From: Klebsiella africana | GTDB lineage: Bacteria; Pseudomonadota; Gammaproteobacteria; Enterobacterales; Enterobacteriaceae | Assembly (NCBI RefSeq): GCF_020526085.1 | Contig: NZ_CP084874.1 | Span: 3,224,001 to 3,288,000 of the forward strand | Length of the DNA stretch: 64,000 nucleotides | Reading direction: 5' to 3' | Shown: piece after piece, positions 32,386 to 40,872 of the stretch | Numbering within the stretch: position 1 is the stretch's first letter | How the letters are laid out: each line of letters opens with the position of its first letter | The notes under the pieces: model-generated | Databases searched by the model: none | Seen by the model: only the letters and a program-made list of their open reading frames with translations | Told to the model about the DNA's origin: nothing | Made by a program: the position numbers and the translations under genes

Positions 32386-33123
32386 TTAAAGGTCAGCAAA
32401 TTCCGGGATCGCCGGCATGCCCCGCGACTCGAGGAAGTTGAGCAGGCGACGCGGAGAAACGTTGAGGATCCTCTCTTCCGGGAAATCGACCGCATCGAGG
32501 ATCTTGCGGCACTCGGTAAAGTCCCCAAGGGTAAACGCGGTGTGCGAGTCCGAGCCCAGCGCCACCCATCCTCCGGCATCACGCACCGCCGCAGCGATAG
32601 CTCGACAGTTATCTTCACTGCCCACGCGCGACGAAACGAAAGAGGAGTTGTTGATCTCCAGCGCCACCTGATAGCGAGCTGCCGCTTCGGCAATAGCCGG
32701 AATATCCACCGGGAATTTCGGATTACCGGGATGGCTAATCATATGCACTTTACCGCTCGCCATCGCGGCGATCATCGCCTGCGTATGGGTGTCACGATCC
32801 TGCGGCGGAAATACCGGCTCATGGAATCCGGCGATGATCAGATCAAGCGAGGTTAACATTGGTCCGGAACAGTCGATCTCGCCTTCGATATTTTTAATAT
32901 TCGACTCGATACCGCGCAGGATCCCGATACCGTCCACCAGACGGGGCCAGATGCGCATATTAACGAAGTGCCAGTAGTGCGGGGCATCCGCCATGTCCGG
33001 GCCGTGGTCGGTGATGGCGAAGAGTTTGATCCCTTTACGCTTTGCTTGCGCAATATAATCGTGCAGTGTGCTATAGGCGTGGGTGCTGGCGACGGTATGC
33101 ATGTGCAGGTCAACGGGATACAT
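32386..33123 (-). CDS. ycdX: PHP-domain phosphatase YcdX
   Basis: A 245-aa PHP-fold metallohydrolase with metal ligands in [10 protein letters not shown] (residues 4-13), TDHGPDM (about 38-44), GFHEPVF and SHPGNP, and near the end GSDSHTAF. E. coli YcdX holds a trinuclear zinc centre and has phosphatase activity; mutants are affected in swarming. The start at 33123 (MYPVDLH) equals the family length. It forms a two-gene unit with ycdY. Confidence 0.94.
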   Translation of the reverse strand: MYPVDLHMHTVASTHAYSTLHDYIAQAKRKGIKLFAITDHGPDMADAPHYWHFVNMRIWPRLVDGIGILRGIESNIKNIEGEIDCSGPMLTSLDLIIAGFHEPVFPPQDRDTHTQAMIAAMASGKVHMISHPGNPKFPVDIPAIAEAAARYQVALEINNSSFVSSRVGSEDNCRAIAAAVRDAGGWVALGSDSHTAFTLGDFTECRKILDAVDFPEERILNVSPRRLLNFLESRGMPAIPEFADL

Positions 33124-33180
33124 CACATTCTCCTCTTCTGTTTGCCGCAAGAATAGCAAAAATCCGGGCACTTGATTAGC

Positions 33181-33206
33181 AAAAACCCCGCCGTAGCGGG
33201 GTTTGT
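33181..33206 (-). terminator. terminator of ghrA
   Basis: On the minus strand the stem ACCCCGC / GCGGGGT is followed by five U residues, just after the ghrA stop and before ycdX. Confidence 0.8.
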
Positions 33207-33211
33207 TTGTC

Positions 33212-34150
33212 TTAATAACCGCGCTGGCGATCGACCTGACCACTCACCGGCTCCCCTCGCTCCAGTCGGCTGATGGTCCCGGCGATATAGTTGATAGCTT
33301 CCAGTGGACGAGTCACTGCCGCTACATGGGGGGTCATGGCCACCCGCGGATGTGCCCAAAGCGGGCTATCCTGCGGCAGCGGTTCGCGACTGAAGACATC
33401 GAGCATCGCCCCTTTGAGCTTGCCGCTGTTCAGGGCCGCCAGCAGATCTTCTTCAACGACATGCACGCCGCGAGCAAGGTTGAGGACATAGCTCTCATCC
33501 GGCAACTGCGCCAGCAGCGTCTGGTTAATAATACCGGCGGTTTCAGCGGTATTTGGCAGCAGGTTAATCAGCACGCGAGTGCCCTGCAGAAATTCACCCA
33601 GCTCGGCCTGACCGGCGAAGCTCTGCACCTGCGGCCAGGATTTGCGGCTACGACTCCAGACGCGAAGCGGGAATCCCCAGGATTGCAGGCTTTCCGCAAC
33701 CTTCGCTCCCAGCACGCCGGCGCCCATAATCCCGACGGTGAATTCGTCGGCGCGATACTCGGGCAGCGGCTGCCAGCGGGAAGCCAGCTTTAGCGCCTGA
33801 TAGTCATCGAAGCGGCGGAACCAGTGCAGCACCTGGCTCACGGCATACTCCTGCATCTGCCGTCCCATACCGGTATCTTCGAGGCGAAACAGCGGGATAG
33901 ATTGCGGCAGCATATCCGGATGGTCGCGCAGCTTGCTGAGGATAGAGTCCACCCCCGCCCCGAGGGCGAACACGGCCTTTAGTGACCTACCCTGCAACAT
34001 TTCCACCGGCGGATGCCAGACCAGGGCATAGTCCGCCGGCTGGTTATCACCCGCTTTCCACTCGCGTACCCGCGCGCCGGGTAACTGCTTTTCCAGCTCA
34101 TGGATCCAGTATTGGGTATCAAAGGTCGGATGGTAAAAAATAATCTCCAT
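33212..34150 (-). CDS. ghrA: glyoxylate/hydroxypyruvate reductase A
   Basis: GhrA reduces glyoxylate and hydroxypyruvate with NADPH. The 312-aa D-2-hydroxyacid dehydrogenase has the Rossmann motif [16 protein letters not shown] (about residues 139-154), the substrate Arg in [13 protein letters not shown] and the catalytic His in MTPHVAAVT. Length equals E. coli GhrA. It precedes the tRNA-Ser locus, as in E. coli (ghrA-serX). Confidence 0.95.
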   Translation of the reverse strand: MEIIFYHPTFDTQYWIHELEKQLPGARVREWKAGDNQPADYALVWHPPVEMLQGRSLKAVFALGAGVDSILSKLRDHPDMLPQSIPLFRLEDTGMGRQMQEYAVSQVLHWFRRFDDYQALKLASRWQPLPEYRADEFTVGIMGAGVLGAKVAESLQSWGFPLRVWSRSRKSWPQVQSFAGQAELGEFLQGTRVLINLLPNTAETAGIINQTLLAQLPDESYVLNLARGVHVVEEDLLAALNSGKLKGAMLDVFSREPLPQDSPLWAHPRVAMTPHVAAVTRPLEAINYIAGTISRLERGEPVSGQVDRQRGY

Positions 34151-34353
34151 AGGGGCTCCTGATAGCAGACGCCTTTGGCCGATTGACGCTGGCGTCTTAT
34201 TTTACTCGTTGTTTTCTATTGGTTTGCCAGCATAACAAATTTCCTCTCATCGAAAAGTGAAAAGGGACTGGCGACAAAAAAAACGGATTACGCGCATTTA
34301 AGGAGCAAGTTGCTCGAAGTTTGTCTAAACGCGCTTTTTTTGCAAAAAGTTGA

Positions 34354-34382
34354 TTGACGGGCGATACGTATTTCCCTACATT
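34354..34382 (+). promoter_or_regulatory. promoter of first tRNA-Ser
   Basis: TTGACG (34354-34359) and TACATT (34377-34382) are 17 bp apart, followed by a GC-rich discriminator AGCGCCCG typical of stable-RNA promoters. Confidence 0.75.
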
Positions 34383-34418
34383 AGCGCCCGTTCCCGACAA
34401 CAACGGGAAAGACAATAT

Positions 34419-34506
34419 GGTGAGGTGTCCGAGTGGCTGAAGGAGCACGCCTGGAAAGTGTGTATACGGCAACGTATCGGGGGTTCGAATCCCCCCCTCA
34501 CCGCCA
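34419..34506 (+). tRNA. serX: tRNA-Ser(GGA), copy 1
   Basis: An 88-nt class II tRNA. The acceptor stem GGTGAGG pairs with CCTCACC; the anticodon GGA sits in CCTGGAAAG; a long variable arm and the T-arm GGGGGTTCGAATCCCCC follow, with encoded CCA. It is identical to the second copy at 37764-37851. It lies beside ghrA, the E. coli serX position. Confidence 0.97.
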
Positions 34507-34518
34507 TATTTTAAGAAG

Positions 34519-34549
34519 AGCTCGTACGAAAGTACGGGCTTTTTTTTTT
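34519..34549 (+). terminator. GAAA-loop terminator after tRNA-Ser copy 1
   Basis: A 9-bp stem AGCTCGTAC / GTACGGGCT closed by a GAAA tetraloop and followed by ten T residues, 12 nt past the tRNA CCA. Confidence 0.92.
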
Positions 34550-34702
34550 CGCATGTGGCACCCGCCGGGGGGGATGAGAACCCCCGACCGGGGTTCGACA
34601 ACTGGCAACGCCAGTTGGACAGACCGCGAGCCCGCGAGCGGGCTGCCCCGCAGGGGCGAGCGAAGCGAGTCAATCCCCCCCTCACCGCCATATTTTAAGA
34701 AG

Positions 34703-34732
34703 AGCTCGTACGAAAGTACGGGCTTTTTTTTT
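34703..34732 (+). terminator. GAAA-loop terminator, second repeat unit
   Basis: The same 9-bp stem and GAAA loop as at 34519, followed by nine T residues, after the first tRNA 3'-end mimic. Confidence 0.88.
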
Positions 34733-34959
34733 CGCACGTGGCACCCGCCGGGGGGGATGAGAACCCCCGACCGGGGTTCGACAACTGGCGCAGCCAGTTG
34801 GACAGACCGCGAGCCCGCGAGCGGGCTGCCCCGACAAAAACGCCGGGAGCGTTTTTGAACAACGCCTGCGTTGGCCCCGCAGGGGCGAGGCCCAGGGATG
34901 GGCCGAGTAACGGCGAGCAAAGCGAGTCAATCCCCCCCTCACCGCCATATTCGAGATGA

Positions 34960-34992
34960 GAGCCTGTACGCAAGTACGGGCTCTTTTCTTTT
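34960..34992 (+). terminator. GCAA-loop terminator, third repeat unit
   Basis: A diverged version: stem GAGCCTGTAC / GTACGGGCTC with GCAA loop and a T-rich tail. Changes in the stem keep pairing, which argues for function. Confidence 0.85.
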
Positions 34993-35041
34993 ATATTCTC
35001 CCCTGGGGGGGATGGGCCCTCCGGGAAAAACCAATCCCGAA

Positions 35042-35947
35042 CTAATCCTCCTCCATCCGCTGATACTCTTCGCTGAGGTAGTCCACCAGCGCCCTGACGG
35101 AGGGCAGCAGCCCGCGCCGCGAGGCAAATACCGCATGGATCACTTCCCGCCGCGGCTGCCACTCATCCAGAACCACCTCTAATTCCCCTGACGCCAGCTG
35201 ATCGCGCACCATTAATAAAGGAAGCTGCACCACCCCCACGCCGGCCATCGCCGCCTCGCGCAGCGCCAGCATGTCGGTGGTCACCATTCGCGGCGTGAAA
35301 TACACTTCCGCTCTCGCGCCCCCGGGCCCGGTGAGCTGCCATTTATGCTGATGCTTGTTCGCCCCCAGGCTGAGTCCCGGCCAGGCGCTCAGCTCGGACG
35401 GCGCCTGCGGGCGCCCGAGCCGGGAAATGAGATCCGGGCTAGCCACCAGCCGGTGTCCGCGGTCCGCCAGCACGCGCATCACCAGGTCGCTGTCCTCGAT
35501 GGGCCGGGGACGGACACGGATCGCCACATCAATCCCCTCCCCGACCACATCCACCCGGCGGTTGGTCGCCTCAAGATGCAGCGTTACCCCGGGATAGCGC
35601 GCCATAAATCGCGCCAGCATCGGTCCAATATGGACATGCAGCAAGGTGACCGGACAGGTGATCCTGACGCTACCGCGCGGCTCGGCACGCAGCGTCTCGA
35701 CCGCCTGCTGCGCCGCCTCGGCCTCAATCAGCATCGCTTTGCAATGCTGGTAAAAGGTCTGCCCGACCTCGGTGACCGCGAACTGGCGAGTGGTTCGCTG
35801 AATCAAACGCACGCCCAGCCGCTCCTCGAGCTGCGCAATGCGACGGCTGAGCTTGGATTTCGGCTGGTCAAGCGCTCGCCCCGCCGCGGCGAAACCGCCA
35901 TGGTCTACCACCTGGACAAACCAGGCGAAGTCGTTGAGATCCTGCAT
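35042..35947 (-). CDS. LysR-family transcriptional regulator
   Basis: A 301-aa LysR protein of the DsdC/AaeR-like branch. The HTH is at residues 1-60 (MQDLNDFAWFVQVVDHGGFAAAGRALDQPKSKLSRRIAQLEE), followed by an effector domain with the RCVPV-type core VRITCPVTLLHVHIGP. It is divergent from a pirin gene, a pairing seen in many enterobacteria, with a perfect dyad in the shared gap. It probably controls the pirin-hydrolase operon. Effector unknown. Confidence 0.92.
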   Translation of the reverse strand: MQDLNDFAWFVQVVDHGGFAAAGRALDQPKSKLSRRIAQLEERLGVRLIQRTTRQFAVTEVGQTFYQHCKAMLIEAEAAQQAVETLRAEPRGSVRITCPVTLLHVHIGPMLARFMARYPGVTLHLEATNRRVDVVGEGIDVAIRVRPRPIEDSDLVMRVLADRGHRLVASPDLISRLGRPQAPSELSAWPGLSLGANKHQHKWQLTGPGGARAEVYFTPRMVTTDMLALREAAMAGVGVVQLPLLMVRDQLASGELEVVLDEWQPRREVIHAVFASRRGLLPSVRALVDYLSEEYQRMEED

Positions 35948-35958
35948 CCTTCCTCCAT

Positions 35959-35976
35959 TGTTCCATTTTTGGAACA
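35959..35976. promoter_or_regulatory. candidate LysR operator (TGTTCCA-N4-TGGAACA)
   Basis: A perfect 7-bp inverted repeat 12 bp before the LysR start, in the 114-bp divergent gap with the pirin gene. The role is inferred from position and symmetry. Confidence 0.55.
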
Positions 35977-36061
35977 GTATAGGTCATTTTTGCTCACTAC
36001 CGCACACGTCGTCCCGGATATAAGCTTATTCACATCAGATACCGACACACAGGAGAAAGCC

Positions 36062-36922
36062 ATGAAACAGATTACAGGAGTCTACACCGCGCCTGCGCAG
36101 CATTGGGTAGGCGACGGCTTCCCGGTTCGCTCGATGTTTTCCTATCAGACGCACGGCCAGCAGCTGAGCCCCTTCTTACTGCTCGACTATGCCGGGCCGT
36201 ACACCTTCCCGGCAGGCAGCGAGAAACGCGGCGTCGGTGAGCATCCGCATCGCGGATTCGAAACCGTCACCATCGTCTACGCCGGTGAAGTAGAACATCG
36301 CGACTCCACCGGACGCGGCGGAGTGATTGGCCCGGGCGACGTGCAGTGGATGACGGCAGGCGCCGGGATCCTGCACGAAGAGTTCCACTCGGAAGCCTTC
36401 ACCCGCAGCGGCGGCGAGCTGAAGATGCTCCAGCTATGGGTCAACCTGCCCGCCAAAGACAAAATGACGGCCCCCGGCTACCAGAGCATTACCGCCGGGA
36501 CGATCCCCACCGTCGCGCTGGCGAATGGCGCCGGACAGGTTCGGGTTATTGCCGGCCAGTATGACGACGTCAGCGGCCCGGCCCATACCTTCTCACCGCT
36601 TAACGTGTGGGATCTGCAGCTGAATCAGGGGCGCGACCTCACGCTGCGCCAACCGGAGGGCTGGAGTACCGCGCTGGTGGTGCTGGAAGGAGAGGTGATC
36701 ATCAACGGTTCCGAGTCCGCCCGCGAAGGTCAGCTCGCCGTGCTGAGTCAGGCAGGTGACGCACTGCATCTGGAGGCGACCGCCCAGGCAAAAGTTCTGC
36801 TGATGGCTGGTGAACCACTACAGGAGCCAATTGTGGGCTATGGCCCCTTTGTCATGAATAACAAAACCCAAATCGCAGAAGCCGTTCGCGATTTTAACAG
36901 CGGCCGCTTTGGCCAAATCTAA
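36062..36922 (+). CDS. pirin family protein (bicupin)
   Basis: A 286-aa pirin. The N-terminal cupin carries the metal ligands in GVGEHPHRGFETVTIV (about residues 56-71) and ILHEEFHSE (about 104-112); the C-terminal cupin follows from about residue 150. Pirins bind iron; some act as quercetinases and the Serratia protein modulates pyruvate dehydrogenase. The start at 36062 follows AGGAG. It is first of a two-gene unit with the hydrolase 18 bp downstream. Confidence 0.92.
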   Translation: MKQITGVYTAPAQHWVGDGFPVRSMFSYQTHGQQLSPFLLLDYAGPYTFPAGSEKRGVGEHPHRGFETVTIVYAGEVEHRDSTGRGGVIGPGDVQWMTAGAGILHEEFHSEAFTRSGGELKMLQLWVNLPAKDKMTAPGYQSITAGTIPTVALANGAGQVRVIAGQYDDVSGPAHTFSPLNVWDLQLNQGRDLTLRQPEGWSTALVVLEGEVIINGSESAREGQLAVLSQAGDALHLEATAQAKVLLMAGEPLQEPIVGYGPFVMNNKTQIAEAVRDFNSGRFGQI

Positions 36923-36940
36923 CTGATTGAGGTGAATACT

Positions 36941-37618
36941 ATGTCTACTCCCGCTAACTTTAACGGTGCTCGTCCGGTGATTGATGTTAACGATACCGCA
37001 ATGCTGTTGATTGACCACCAGAGCGGCCTGTTCCAGACCGTCGGCGATATGCCGATGCCAGAGCTGCGCGCTCGCGCCGCCGCGCTGGCCAAGATGGCGT
37101 CGCTTACCGGGATCCCGGTGATCACGACCGCCTCCGTGCCGCAGGGGCCGAACGGTCCGCTGATCCCGGAGATTCATGAAAACGCGCCGCATGCGAAATA
37201 CATCGCCCGTAAAGGTGAGATTAACGCCTGGGATAACCCGGAATTCGTCGCCGCGGTGAAAGCGACCGGTCGTAAAACGCTGATTATCGCCGGGACCATC
37301 ACCAGCGTCTGCATGGCCTTCCCGGCTATCGCCGCTGTCGCCGACGGTTATAAAGTGTTTGCCGTGATTGACGCTTCCGGCACCTACAGCAAAATGGCGC
37401 AGGAGATCACCCTGGCTCGCGTGGTACAAGCCGGTGTGGTACCGATGGACACCGCCGCCGTCGCCTCTGAGCTGCAGCGCACCTGGAATCGTCCGGACGC
37501 CGCAGAATGGGCGGAGGTGTATACCAAAATCTTCCCGGCCTACCAGCTGCTGATCGAAAGCTACAGCAAAGCGCAGGACGTCGTGAAGAATAACGAACAA
37601 CTGGATTCCCAGCGCTAA
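36941..37618 (+). CDS. isochorismatase-family cysteine hydrolase (YcaC-like)
   Basis: A 225-aa hydrolase with the catalytic triad typical of the family: Asp in [11 protein letters not shown] (near residue 27), Lys in [12 protein letters not shown] and Cys in [12 protein letters not shown] (near residue 125). It resembles E. coli YcaC, an octameric hydrolase of unknown substrate. The ATG at 36941 is 8 nt after GAGG. It lies 18 bp after the pirin gene, so the two are probably co-transcribed under the divergent LysR protein. Confidence 0.9.
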   Translation: MSTPANFNGARPVIDVNDTAMLLIDHQSGLFQTVGDMPMPELRARAAALAKMASLTGIPVITTASVPQGPNGPLIPEIHENAPHAKYIARKGEINAWDNPEFVAAVKATGRKTLIIAGTITSVCMAFPAIAAVADGYKVFAVIDASGTYSKMAQEITLARVVQAGVVPMDTAAVASELQRTWNRPDAAEWAEVYTKIFPAYQLLIESYSKAQDVVKNNEQLDSQR

Positions 37619-37693
37619 AACGCCCGCCCCGCTGCGCCGCAGCGGGGCATTGTTCAATGCGTGAGCGAACGGCAAAGAAAGAAGAAAATATGC

Positions 37694-37722
37694 TTGACCG
37701 TTTTAACGCAACTCCCTATAGT
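37694..37722 (+). promoter_or_regulatory. promoter of second tRNA-Ser
   Basis: TTGACC (37694-37699) and TATAGT (37717-37722) with a 17-bp spacer and a GC-rich AGCGCCCC discriminator. It differs in sequence from the copy 1 promoter but has the same architecture. Confidence 0.8.
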
Positions 37723-37763
37723 AGCGCCCCGTTGCCCACCCAAGGTGAGCAGCAAGACAATAT

Positions 37764-37851
37764 GGTGAGGTGTCCGAGTGGCTGAAGGAGCACGCCTGGA
37801 AAGTGTGTATACGGCAACGTATCGGGGGTTCGAATCCCCCCCTCACCGCCA
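37764..37851 (+). tRNA. tRNA-Ser(GGA), copy 2
   Basis: Identical over all 88 nt, including CCA, to the tRNA at 34419-34506. It has its own promoter upstream and its own terminator at 37864. The two copies flank the LysR-pirin-hydrolase cassette. Confidence 0.97.
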
Positions 37852-38032
37852 TATTTTAAGAAGAGCTCGTACGAAAGTACGGGCTTTTTTTTCGCATGTG
37901 GCACCCGCCGGGGGGGATGAGAACCCCCGACCGGGGTTCGACAACTGGCAACGCCAGTTGGACAGACCGCGAGCCCGCGAGCGGGCTGCCCCGCAGGGGC
38001 GAGCAAAGCGAGTCAATCCCCCCTCACCGCCA
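37833..38032 (+). repeat. tRNA-Ser 3'-end repeat array, locus 2
   Basis: The tRNA 3' end (37833-37851) recurs at 38015-38032 with one C missing (18 nt), spacing 182 bp. The spacer is nearly identical to the first unit at locus 1 (34507-34671). Confidence 0.8.
37864..37892 (+). terminator. GAAA-loop terminator after tRNA-Ser copy 2
   Basis: The same 9-bp stem with GAAA loop as at locus 1, followed by eight T residues. Confidence 0.92.
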
Positions 38033-38044
38033 TATTTTAAGAAG

Positions 38045-38072
38045 AGCTCGTACGAAAGTACGGGCTTTTTTT
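38045..38072 (+). terminator. GAAA-loop terminator, last repeat unit
   Basis: The same stem and loop followed by seven T residues, after the shortened tRNA 3'-end mimic. Confidence 0.88.
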
Positions 38073-38153
38073 CGCATGTGGCCCCTGCAAAACTTCCCGG
38101 GTTCGGCATAAATGTCTCGCCCGGGCTACCCATCCCACAGGCCGCACCACCAG

Positions 38154-38233
38154 TAGCCCGGCCAAGCGCAGCGCCGCCGGGATATCCGCAAGCTGCGCCA
38201 CCAGTAACCCGGCCAGGCGCAGCGCCGCCGGGA
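38154..38233. repeat. two REP-like elements in direct repeat
   Basis: Two 29-bp near-identical units (38154-38182 and 38205-38233), each a GC-rich dyad CCCGGC-AGCGCAGCGCCGCCGGG, repeat with a 51-bp period between the tRNA repeats and phoH. Confidence 0.65.
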
Positions 38234-38251
38234 GGATGCTCCAAAGACAAC

Positions 38252-38275
38252 AAAGCCCGGGCTAGCCCGGGCTTT
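38252..38275. terminator. stem-loop after phoH
   Basis: AAAGCCCGGGCTAGCCCGGGCTTT is a perfect 12-bp dyad just past the phoH stop (minus strand). The T-tract is short. Confidence 0.65.
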
Positions 38276-38291
38276 GCTCAAACTATGACGA

Positions 38292-39080
38292 TTAATAATA
38301 GGCTTTCAGCGTCCGCTGGCAGAGAGCCGAGCGCACACAGTCATCGGTGGTGAAACGCACGATGCCGATCATCTCGTCTTCCTCAAAACGTGCCAGCGCA
38401 TCGCTCAGGCCGGACCGTACCCCAGAGGGCAAGTCGCACTGGGTGATATCGCCATTGACGATGACCGTCACGTTCTCCCCGAGGCGGGTTAAAAACATCT
38501 TCATTTGCGCTGCGGTCACGTTCTGGGCCTCGTCCAGAATCACCACCGCATTTTCAAAGGTACGTCCGCGCATATAGGCGAACGGCGCGATTTCCACCTT
38601 GCCGATTTCCGGACGCAGGCAGTACTGCATAAAGGAAGCCCCCAACCTTTTCACCAGCACGTCGTAAACCGGTCGGAAATAGGGAGCGAACTTCTCGGCG
38701 ATATCTCCCGGTAAGAAGCCGAGATCTTCGTCGGCCTGCAGAACGGGACGGGTAACAATAATTCTGTCCACATCCTTATGGATCAGGGCTTCAGCTGCCT
38801 TCGCCGCACTGATCCAGGTCTTGCCGCATCCGGCTTCGCCGGTGGCGAAAATCAGCTGTTTATTGTCGATGGCATTCAGATAATGCGCCTGAGCCTCATT
38901 GCGCGCCTCAATTGGGGAAGTATCACGGCTGTCCCGCGCCATGCCAATTGCTTCTACGCCACTCATTTGCACAAGCGATGTGACCGATTCTTCTTCACGC
39001 TGCTTATGGCTGCGTGAATCCCGTCTCAGCACACGTTTTGCTTCACGACGAGCTTTGATCACTGCTTTTTGTCTTCCCAT
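38292..39080 (-). CDS. phoH: PhoH-type ATPase
   Basis: A 262-aa cytoplasmic ATP-binding protein of the PhoH family. It has a basic N-terminus (MGRQKAVIKARREAKRVLRR), Walker A GEAGCGKT at residues 81-88 and Walker B VVILDEAQN. E. coli phoH is induced by phosphate starvation; the molecular role is not settled, though homologues have RNA helicase or nuclease links. I start it at 39080, after AAGGTG. The frame stays open 90 more codons upstream (to 39350), and E. coli PhoH has been listed with a longer N-terminus too. Confidence 0.92.
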   Translation of the reverse strand: MGRQKAVIKARREAKRVLRRDSRSHKQREEESVTSLVQMSGVEAIGMARDSRDTSPIEARNEAQAHYLNAIDNKQLIFATGEAGCGKTWISAAKAAEALIHKDVDRIIVTRPVLQADEDLGFLPGDIAEKFAPYFRPVYDVLVKRLGASFMQYCLRPEIGKVEIAPFAYMRGRTFENAVVILDEAQNVTAAQMKMFLTRLGENVTVIVNGDITQCDLPSGVRSGLSDALARFEEDEMIGIVRFTTDDCVRSALCQRTLKAYY

Positions 39081-39584
39081 GGATAGCACCTTGCGTTGTT
39101 GGTTTACATCACACGCGTCAACATCGACGCGACTATGCGCACGAACGATTGAGGTTTGGCTTCCTTGTAAGCCATTGCTTGCCGGTAGAACTGACAACGA
39201 GTCGCGGCTACGCGCACCGCGTACCCTGCCAAGGTGGTAATAATGCGAAGCGAAGAGAGAAAGAGTAAGAAAATCGCTGCCGGAAACAGGGCTTCCGTGC
39301 TGAAGAGTACGGTCTGAGGTTTTACGTTGTCCGGTACGGGACCTTACCATTCGCGATCTCCATAGTGAAACGTCACACTGCCGGGAACTACCGCGTATGT
39401 AATAAGTACATCAAAAAAGATTCTTAATGCAACTTATTTTTCACAATGACGCAACAAATAGTTCTTAAGCAAGTGTAGGAGACTATCGGTCATTTGTATT
39501 ACAGAAATATAACACATGGCAGGAAATATAAGAAAAAAGAGAAAAACAGCAGAAAACGCCCTGCCCTTACGGACAGGGTCGGTA
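39081..39584. other. phoH-efeB intergenic region
   Basis: About 500 bp. The part next to phoH keeps the phoH frame open for 90 codons without a recognised domain. The AT-rich part (39400-39550) probably contains the phoH promoter; a weak PhoB-box-like sequence (minus strand, 39488-39504, CTGTAATACAAATGACC) is the best candidate. No gene seen. Confidence 0.4.
39553..39578 (-). terminator. terminator of efeB
   Basis: On the minus strand CCCTGTCC pairs with GGGCAGGG, followed by CGTTTT, a few bases after the efeB stop. Confidence 0.65.
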
Positions 39585-40868
39585 TCAAGCCTGCAACAGC
39601 GACTGTCCCAGATAGTGTTTTTCATCCACTACGCCGGGTAAAACAAAGAAGTAGCCCCCGCCGATAGGTTTGACGTACTCCTCCAGCGCCTCGCCGTTAA
39701 GCCGTTTCTGCACCGTCAGGAACCCCTTTTCCAGATCGTGCTGATAGCAAACGAACAACAGCCCCATATCCAACTGGCCGGCGTTAGTAACCCCCAGCGA
39801 ATAGCTGTAGCCGCGGCGCATCATCAGGCTGGACTGGGTTTCCGGGGTGCGGGGATTGGCCAGACGAATATGGCTATCCAGCGCAATGACTTCGCCGTTA
39901 GGATCTTTACTGTAATCCGGGGTATCGTGTTCGTTTTTCATCCCCAGCGGCGCACCGGTGTGCTTGTCACGACCAAAGATCGTCTGCTGCTCTTTGAGCG
40001 GCGTCCGGTCCCAGAACTCCACGTGAAACTGGATAATGCGCGCCGCCTGATAGCTGCCGCCCACGGTCCAGGCCGGCTCGTCCTGATCGGCTGTCACCCA
40101 CACTACCTTATCCATCAGCGCGCTGTCGTGGCTCGCCGGGTTAGCGGTGCCGTCTTTAAACCCCAACAGGTTGATGGGGGTCTCTTTGCCTTTGCTGCGC
40201 GCCGCGCTGTCGGAGATAAACCCTTCCCGCTTCCAGCGTACGCTCAGCAGATCCGGCGTATGTTTGATGACATCACGCAGGGCATGGATCACCGTATCCT
40301 GAGTATTGGCGCAGATCTGCAGCAGCAGGTCGCCATGGCACAGCGCGGCATCCAGCGAATCGTTGGGGAAGCGGGTCATCGGCTGCAGCTTTTTCGGCGC
40401 TTTATCCGCGAGACCAAAGCGCTCATCAAATAGCGAATGGCCGACCGAGACGGTAATGGTCAGGTTATCTGGCGCAATCCACGGCCCCAGGATGCCGGAA
40501 TCCATCGGCGGCAGCCGCGGATTCGGCGTGTCCGGCGCCGGGCCGCCCTGGGTTAAAAAGGCGATACGCTGGGTCAGCAGTCGAAACAGCCGCTCGAGGT
40601 CGGCTTTATCGGCCGCCAGCACATCGAACGCCACCAGCATCATCGAAGCCTGCTGCGGCGTCAGAATGCCCGCCTGATGCTGGCCGTAGAAGGGCTGTTT
40701 TTCATGACGCGCGTCGGGTGCCAGCGTCCCGGGAGAACTTTCCGCTTTAGCCGCATGCGCTACCGGGCAGCCGCCGGTGATGGCCAGCGCGCCACCAAGC
40801 GCGCCGATCCCTTTCAGTAAGCGACGACGTGACGGTTCGTTCACGTCGTGGGGTTTCTGTTGTGCCAT
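39585..40868 (-). CDS. efeB: deferrochelatase/peroxidase EfeB
   Basis: EfeB is a periplasmic heme-containing DyP-type peroxidase of the EfeUOB iron uptake system. The 427-aa protein has a Tat signal ([18 protein letters not shown], residues 13-30) and the DyP motif GFKDGTANP with the catalytic Asp. It exports folded with heme through the Tat route. It follows efeO by 4 bp and ends the operon. Confidence 0.95.
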   Translation of the reverse strand: MAQQKPHDVNEPSRRRLLKGIGALGGALAITGGCPVAHAAKAESSPGTLAPDARHEKQPFYGQHQAGILTPQQASMMLVAFDVLAADKADLERLFRLLTQRIAFLTQGGPAPDTPNPRLPPMDSGILGPWIAPDNLTITVSVGHSLFDERFGLADKAPKKLQPMTRFPNDSLDAALCHGDLLLQICANTQDTVIHALRDVIKHTPDLLSVRWKREGFISDSAARSKGKETPINLLGFKDGTANPASHDSALMDKVVWVTADQDEPAWTVGGSYQAARIIQFHVEFWDRTPLKEQQTIFGRDKHTGAPLGMKNEHDTPDYSKDPNGEVIALDSHIRLANPRTPETQSSLMMRRGYSYSLGVTNAGQLDMGLLFVCYQHDLEKGFLTVQKRLNGEALEEYVKPIGGGYFFVLPGVVDEKHYLGQSLLQA

Positions 40869-40872
40869 CGAC

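Larger units (their letters stand above)
34488..34947 (+). repeat. tRNA-Ser 3'-end repeat array, locus 1
   Basis: The last 19 nt of the tRNA (AATCCCCCCCTCACCGCCA, 34488-34506) recur exactly at 34672-34690 and 34929-34947. Spacing is 184 and 257 bp. Each copy is followed by a terminator hairpin and by a shared GC-rich spacer with more hairpins, for example CAACTGGC / GCCAGTTG whose loop differs between copies (AAC or GCA) while the stem is kept. The second unit has about 73 extra bases with further hairpins. The layout recalls the rtT repeats of E. coli tyrT. Long frames through it are not genes. Confidence 0.8.

Noticed and set aside
34433..34948. Long frames on both strands through the tRNA-Ser repeats
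   Set aside because: They translate tRNA and hairpin repeats (including the well-known antisense tRNA-Ser artefact GGIRTPDTLPYTHFPG) and share no protein features.
34354..38290. Prophage or integrative island at tRNA-Ser
   Set aside because: No integrase, phage or conjugation gene lies between the copies, so a classical island is not supported; only the repeats remain.
37716..38353. Long frames at the second tRNA-Ser locus
   Set aside because: Same artefact as at the first locus.
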